Below, one piece after another: positions 15,272-17,600 of a DNA stretch of 17,600 bases (its first letter is position 1; each line of letters opens with the position of its first letter). The stretch spans positions 1 to 17,600 of the forward strand of contig JADLAZ010000124.1 in the NCBI GenBank assembly GCA_020849725.1, in the 5' to 3' direction. The position numbers and the translations under genes are program-made. Source of the stretch: Chloroflexota bacterium. GTDB lineage: Bacteria > Chloroflexota > Chloroflexia > Thermomicrobiales > JADLAZ01. The notes beneath the pieces were generated by a model. The model was not told the origin of the DNA, searched no databases, and worked only from the letters and a program-made list of their open reading frames with translations.

Positions 15272-16219
15272 GTGTCGGTCTTCTTTCCCGCTGGCCGCCC
15301 GGAACCGTACTTCGTCTGGCGCAACGGCGCGATCGAGCCGTGGGCCGGCGCGACCATGCACGTCAGCGCGTTTGGCGCGGCCGGCCACGTCGCCGTCTTC
15401 GAAGGCATCAAGGCCTACCGCTCTGCCGACGGCTGCCTGAACGTGTTCCGGCTGAGCGAGCACATCGATCGGCTGCTGGACTCGATGACCGTCACCCGCA
15501 TGCCGCATCGGTTCTCCCGCGCCGAGTGGACCTCCGGCACGCTAGCGCTGCTGGCGGCCAACGGCACCGCTGCTGACACCTACATTCGCCCGGTGGCCGG
15601 CTACACCGGCGCCGATCACGTCTCGTTCGCGCAGACGCTGGACGCGCCGCCGGAGTGCCTCATCTGGAACCGACCCTTCACGAGCCGGCTGCCGGATGGT
15701 GGCGGGCTGCACGTCGGGTCGTCGTCGTGGGTGCGCTTCCCCGACAACGTCGTCGCCGCGCGCGTCAAGAGCATGAGCAACTACATCAACGGCCGCTACG
15801 CGACGCTGGAAGCGCTGACGAACGGCTACGACGACGTGCTGCAGACCGACAGCGCCGGCCACATCACCGAGATGTCCGGGGCGGCCGTCTTCGTCCGGCG
15901 CAAGGGCGAGGTGGCGACGCCGCCGGTGACGGCCAATATCCTGGAATCGATCACGCGTGACACGCTGCTGCACCTGCTGCGCGAGGCGCTTGGCGTGCCG
16001 GTGATCGAGCGTCCGATCGACCGCTCCGAGGTGTACGTGGCCGAGGAGGTCTTCTGCTGCGGCACGGCGGCGGAAGTGCGACCGGTGATATCACTCGACC
16101 GCATCACCATTTGTGGCGGCCGCGTTGGCGACCTGACCCAGACGGTGCAACGCCTCTACCACGATGTGGTGCGCGGCGCCGAGCCGCGCTACGCGCGATG
16201 GCTGACGCCGGCTAGCTGA
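15272..16219 (+). CDS. ilvE: Branched-chain amino acid aminotransferase (class IV PLP fold)
   Basis: Class IV aminotransferase most like IlvE, which exchanges the amino group between glutamate and the 2-oxo acids of leucine, isoleucine and valine. From the GTG at 15272 the product is 315 residues. Visible signatures are FEGIKAYR (43-50), [14 protein letters not shown] with the PLP lysine at 166, [20 protein letters not shown] with Glu200, and [10 protein letters not shown] near 263, where the family has TGTAAEV. A longer in-frame ATG at 15188 gives an Arg/Ala-rich leader unlike the family and lies upstream of the likely transcription start. Class IV also includes D-amino acid transaminase and aminodeoxychorismate lyase; the motif set favours a branched-chain enzyme. 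It is followed after 74 bp by trpB2 on the same strand. Confidence 0.9.
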   Translation: MSVFFPAGRPEPYFVWRNGAIEPWAGATMHVSAFGAAGHVAVFEGIKAYRSADGCLNVFRLSEHIDRLLDSMTVTRMPHRFSRAEWTSGTLALLAANGTAADTYIRPVAGYTGADHVSFAQTLDAPPECLIWNRPFTSRLPDGGGLHVGSSSWVRFPDNVVAARVKSMSNYINGRYATLEALTNGYDDVLQTDSAGHITEMSGAAVFVRRKGEVATPPVTANILESITRDTLLHLLREALGVPVIERPIDRSEVYVAEEVFCCGTAAEVRPVISLDRITICGGRVGDLTQTVQRLYHDVVRGAEPRYARWLTPAS

Positions 16220-16293
16220 CCGTGGGCGACACCCGAGCCACTGGGCACTCACTCATTTCATTTCATCACCATCACCACACGGAAGGACCAATC

Positions 16294-17600
16294 ATGGCAG
16301 ACCAGACCAAGTTCCTGCTGTCCGAAGGCGACATGCCGACGCGCTGGTACAACCTGATCCCTGACTTGCCGGGTGGACCGCCGGCGGTGCTGCACCCGGG
16401 CACTGGCCAGCCGATCGGGCCGGCCGATCTGGCGCCGCTCTTTCCGATGGCGTTGATCGCGCAGGAGGTCAGCGGCGAGCGCTACATCGAGATTCCGGAG
16501 GAGGTGCAGCAGATCTACCGGCTGTGGCGGCCGACGCCGCTCTACCGGGCGCACCGTCTCGAGCAGGCGCTCAAGACCCCGGCGCGCATCTTCTACAAGT
16601 ACGAGGGCGTCAGCCCGGCTGGCAGTCACAAGCCGAACACGGCTGTGCCACAGGCCTACTACAACAAGCTGGAGGGCACGCGCCGCATCGCCACCGAGAC
16701 TGGCGCCGGCCAATGGGGTAGCGCACTGGCCTTTGCTTGCGGCCTGTTCGGGCTGGAGTGCAAGGTCTACATGGTGCGCGTCAGCTACGAGCAGAAACCC
16801 TACCGCCGCTCGCTGATGGAGGTGTGGGGCGCGTCGGTCGTCGCCAGCCCAAGCATGGATACCGAGGCCGGCCGGCGCATTCGTGCGATTGACCCCGAGA
16901 CGACCGGCAGCCTTGGCATCGCTATCTCCGAAGCTGTCGAGGACGCCGCGACGCGCGACGATACGCGCTACGCGCTCGGCTCGGTCCTGAATCACGTGCT
17001 GATGCACCAGACGATCATTGGCGAGGAGGCGATCCTGCAACTTGCCCAGGCCGACGCGTACCCGGACATCGTCGTCGGCTGCACCGGCGGTGGCAGCAAC
17101 TTCGCCGGGCTGAGCTTCCCGTTCATTCGTGAGAAACTGGCCGGCAAGGCGATGCGGGTTGTGGCGATCGAGCCGACCGCCTGCCCGTCGCTGACCAAGG
17201 GCATCTACGCCTACGACTTCGGCGACACCAGTAAGATGACGCCGCTGGTCAAGATGCACACGCTCGGCCATGACTTCGTGCCGGCCGGCATTCATGCCGG
17301 TGGGCTGCGCTACCACGGCATGGCGCCGCTGGTCAGCGCGCTCTACGATCAGGGTGTGATCGAGGCGCGGGCGGTCGCCCAGTCGCAGGTCTTTGAGGCG
17401 TCGGTCCAATTCGCCCGCACCGAAGGCATCCTGCCGGCGCCGGAAGCCGGCCATGCCGTTGCCGGCGCCATCGACGAGGCGCTGCGCTGCCGCGAGGCCG
17501 GCGAGGCGAAGACGATCCTATTCAACCTGTGCGGTCACGGCCACTTTGACCTGTCGGCCTACGAGCGCTACCTGGCCGGCCAGTTGGAAGACTACGAGTA
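16294..17600 (+). CDS. trpB2: TrpB2-type tryptophan synthase beta chain (3' end outside window)
   Basis: PLP enzyme that joins indole with serine (or phosphoserine in some TrpB2) to make tryptophan. About 435 residues are present and the frame is open to the window edge; since the last residues match the usual end of the family, only a few are missing. The TrpB2 subgroup is recognised by the long N-terminus with WYNLIPDLP and [22 protein letters not shown] with the PLP lysine at 113, [12 protein letters not shown] with Glu135, [20 protein letters not shown], and phosphate loop GCTGGGSN (262-269). TrpB2 often acts without TrpA, and no trpA or other trp gene is seen here. ATG 16294 follows GGAAGG. 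An in-frame GTG at 16222 would add 24 residues but lacks a ribosome binding site. Confidence 0.94.
   Translation, partial: MADQTKFLLSEGDMPTRWYNLIPDLPGGPPAVLHPGTGQPIGPADLAPLFPMALIAQEVSGERYIEIPEEVQQIYRLWRPTPLYRAHRLEQALKTPARIFYKYEGVSPAGSHKPNTAVPQAYYNKLEGTRRIATETGAGQWGSALAFACGLFGLECKVYMVRVSYEQKPYRRSLMEVWGASVVASPSMDTEAGRRIRAIDPETTGSLGIAISEAVEDAATRDDTRYALGSVLNHVLMHQTIIGEEAILQLAQADAYPDIVVGCTGGGSNFAGLSFPFIREKLAGKAMRVVAIEPTACPSLTKGIYAYDFGDTSKMTPLVKMHTLGHDFVPAGIHAGGLRYHGMAPLVSALYDQGVIEARAVAQSQVFEASVQFARTEGILPAPEAGHAVAGAIDEALRCREAGEAKTILFNLCGHGHFDLSAYERYLAGQLEDYE

Noticed and set aside
15020..15508. N-terminal extension of the receiver-like protein to a 380-residue form
   Set aside because: The extra 163 residues run antisense through the ilvE promoter and its first codons, are low-complexity, and a strong ribosome binding site marks ATG 15019.
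16222..16293. In-frame GTG upstream of trpB2 giving a 24-residue extension with five consecutive histidines
   Set aside because: The five His come from a short repeated leader (CATTT and CATCAC units). The GTG has no ribosome binding site, while ATG 16294 has GGAAGG and matches the family N-terminus. A cloning tag is not implied.

Overview
The window is a compact, GC-rich (roughly two thirds G+C by eye) bacterial chromosome segment with 17 protein genes and no tRNA, rRNA, CRISPR array, insertion sequence or phage gene that I could recognise. The gene content (HrcA-GrpE-DnaK with CIRCE, RqcH-RemA-Gmk, a stand-alone TrpB2, a stand-alone HNH protein, a SpoIIM-like membrane protein) and the style of the proteins suggest a Chloroflexota bacterium, perhaps near Thermomicrobia/Sphaerobacter. 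That placement is inference from family resemblance, not a computed phylogeny.

Layout. (1) 1-1003: a small unknown gene facing a SpoIIM/DUF95 membrane protein, with a hairpin between them. (2) 1149-3588, minus strand: three genes with overlapping ends, read as LarA-family protein -> glutaredoxin-like protein -> PrmC. (3) 3796-5736, plus strand: an HNH endonuclease-like protein and serS. (4) 5823-9517, minus strand: the heat-shock operon hrcA-grpE-dnaK, with a near-consensus promoter and a perfect CIRCE operator; dnaJ does not follow. A 13-bp perfect hairpin separates the convergent serS and dnaK. (5) 9699-12624: rqcH divergent from remA-gmk, a neighbourhood also known from Bacillus. (6) 12759-14369: malate synthase, convergent (4-bp overlap of stop codons) with an unusual four-cysteine plus receiver-like protein. 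(7) 15272-17600: a class IV (branched-chain type) aminotransferase and a TrpB2-type tryptophan synthase beta chain cut by the window end.

The main discovery candidate is in block 2. The glutaredoxin-like gene is interrupted by one in-frame UGA exactly where the first cysteine of the CxxC redox motif belongs (UGA-Ala-Pro-Cys). Conserved thioredoxin-fold sequence continues in the same frame on both sides, and a 7-bp perfect hairpin lies 14 nt downstream of the UGA, where bacterial SECIS elements sit. Reading the UGA as selenocysteine restores a 102-residue protein whose start overlaps the stop of the LarA gene and whose stop overlaps the start of prmC. The next gene, prmC, modifies the release factors that compete with selenocysteine for UGA. 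This arrangement could form a feedback loop, which is offered as a hypothesis only.
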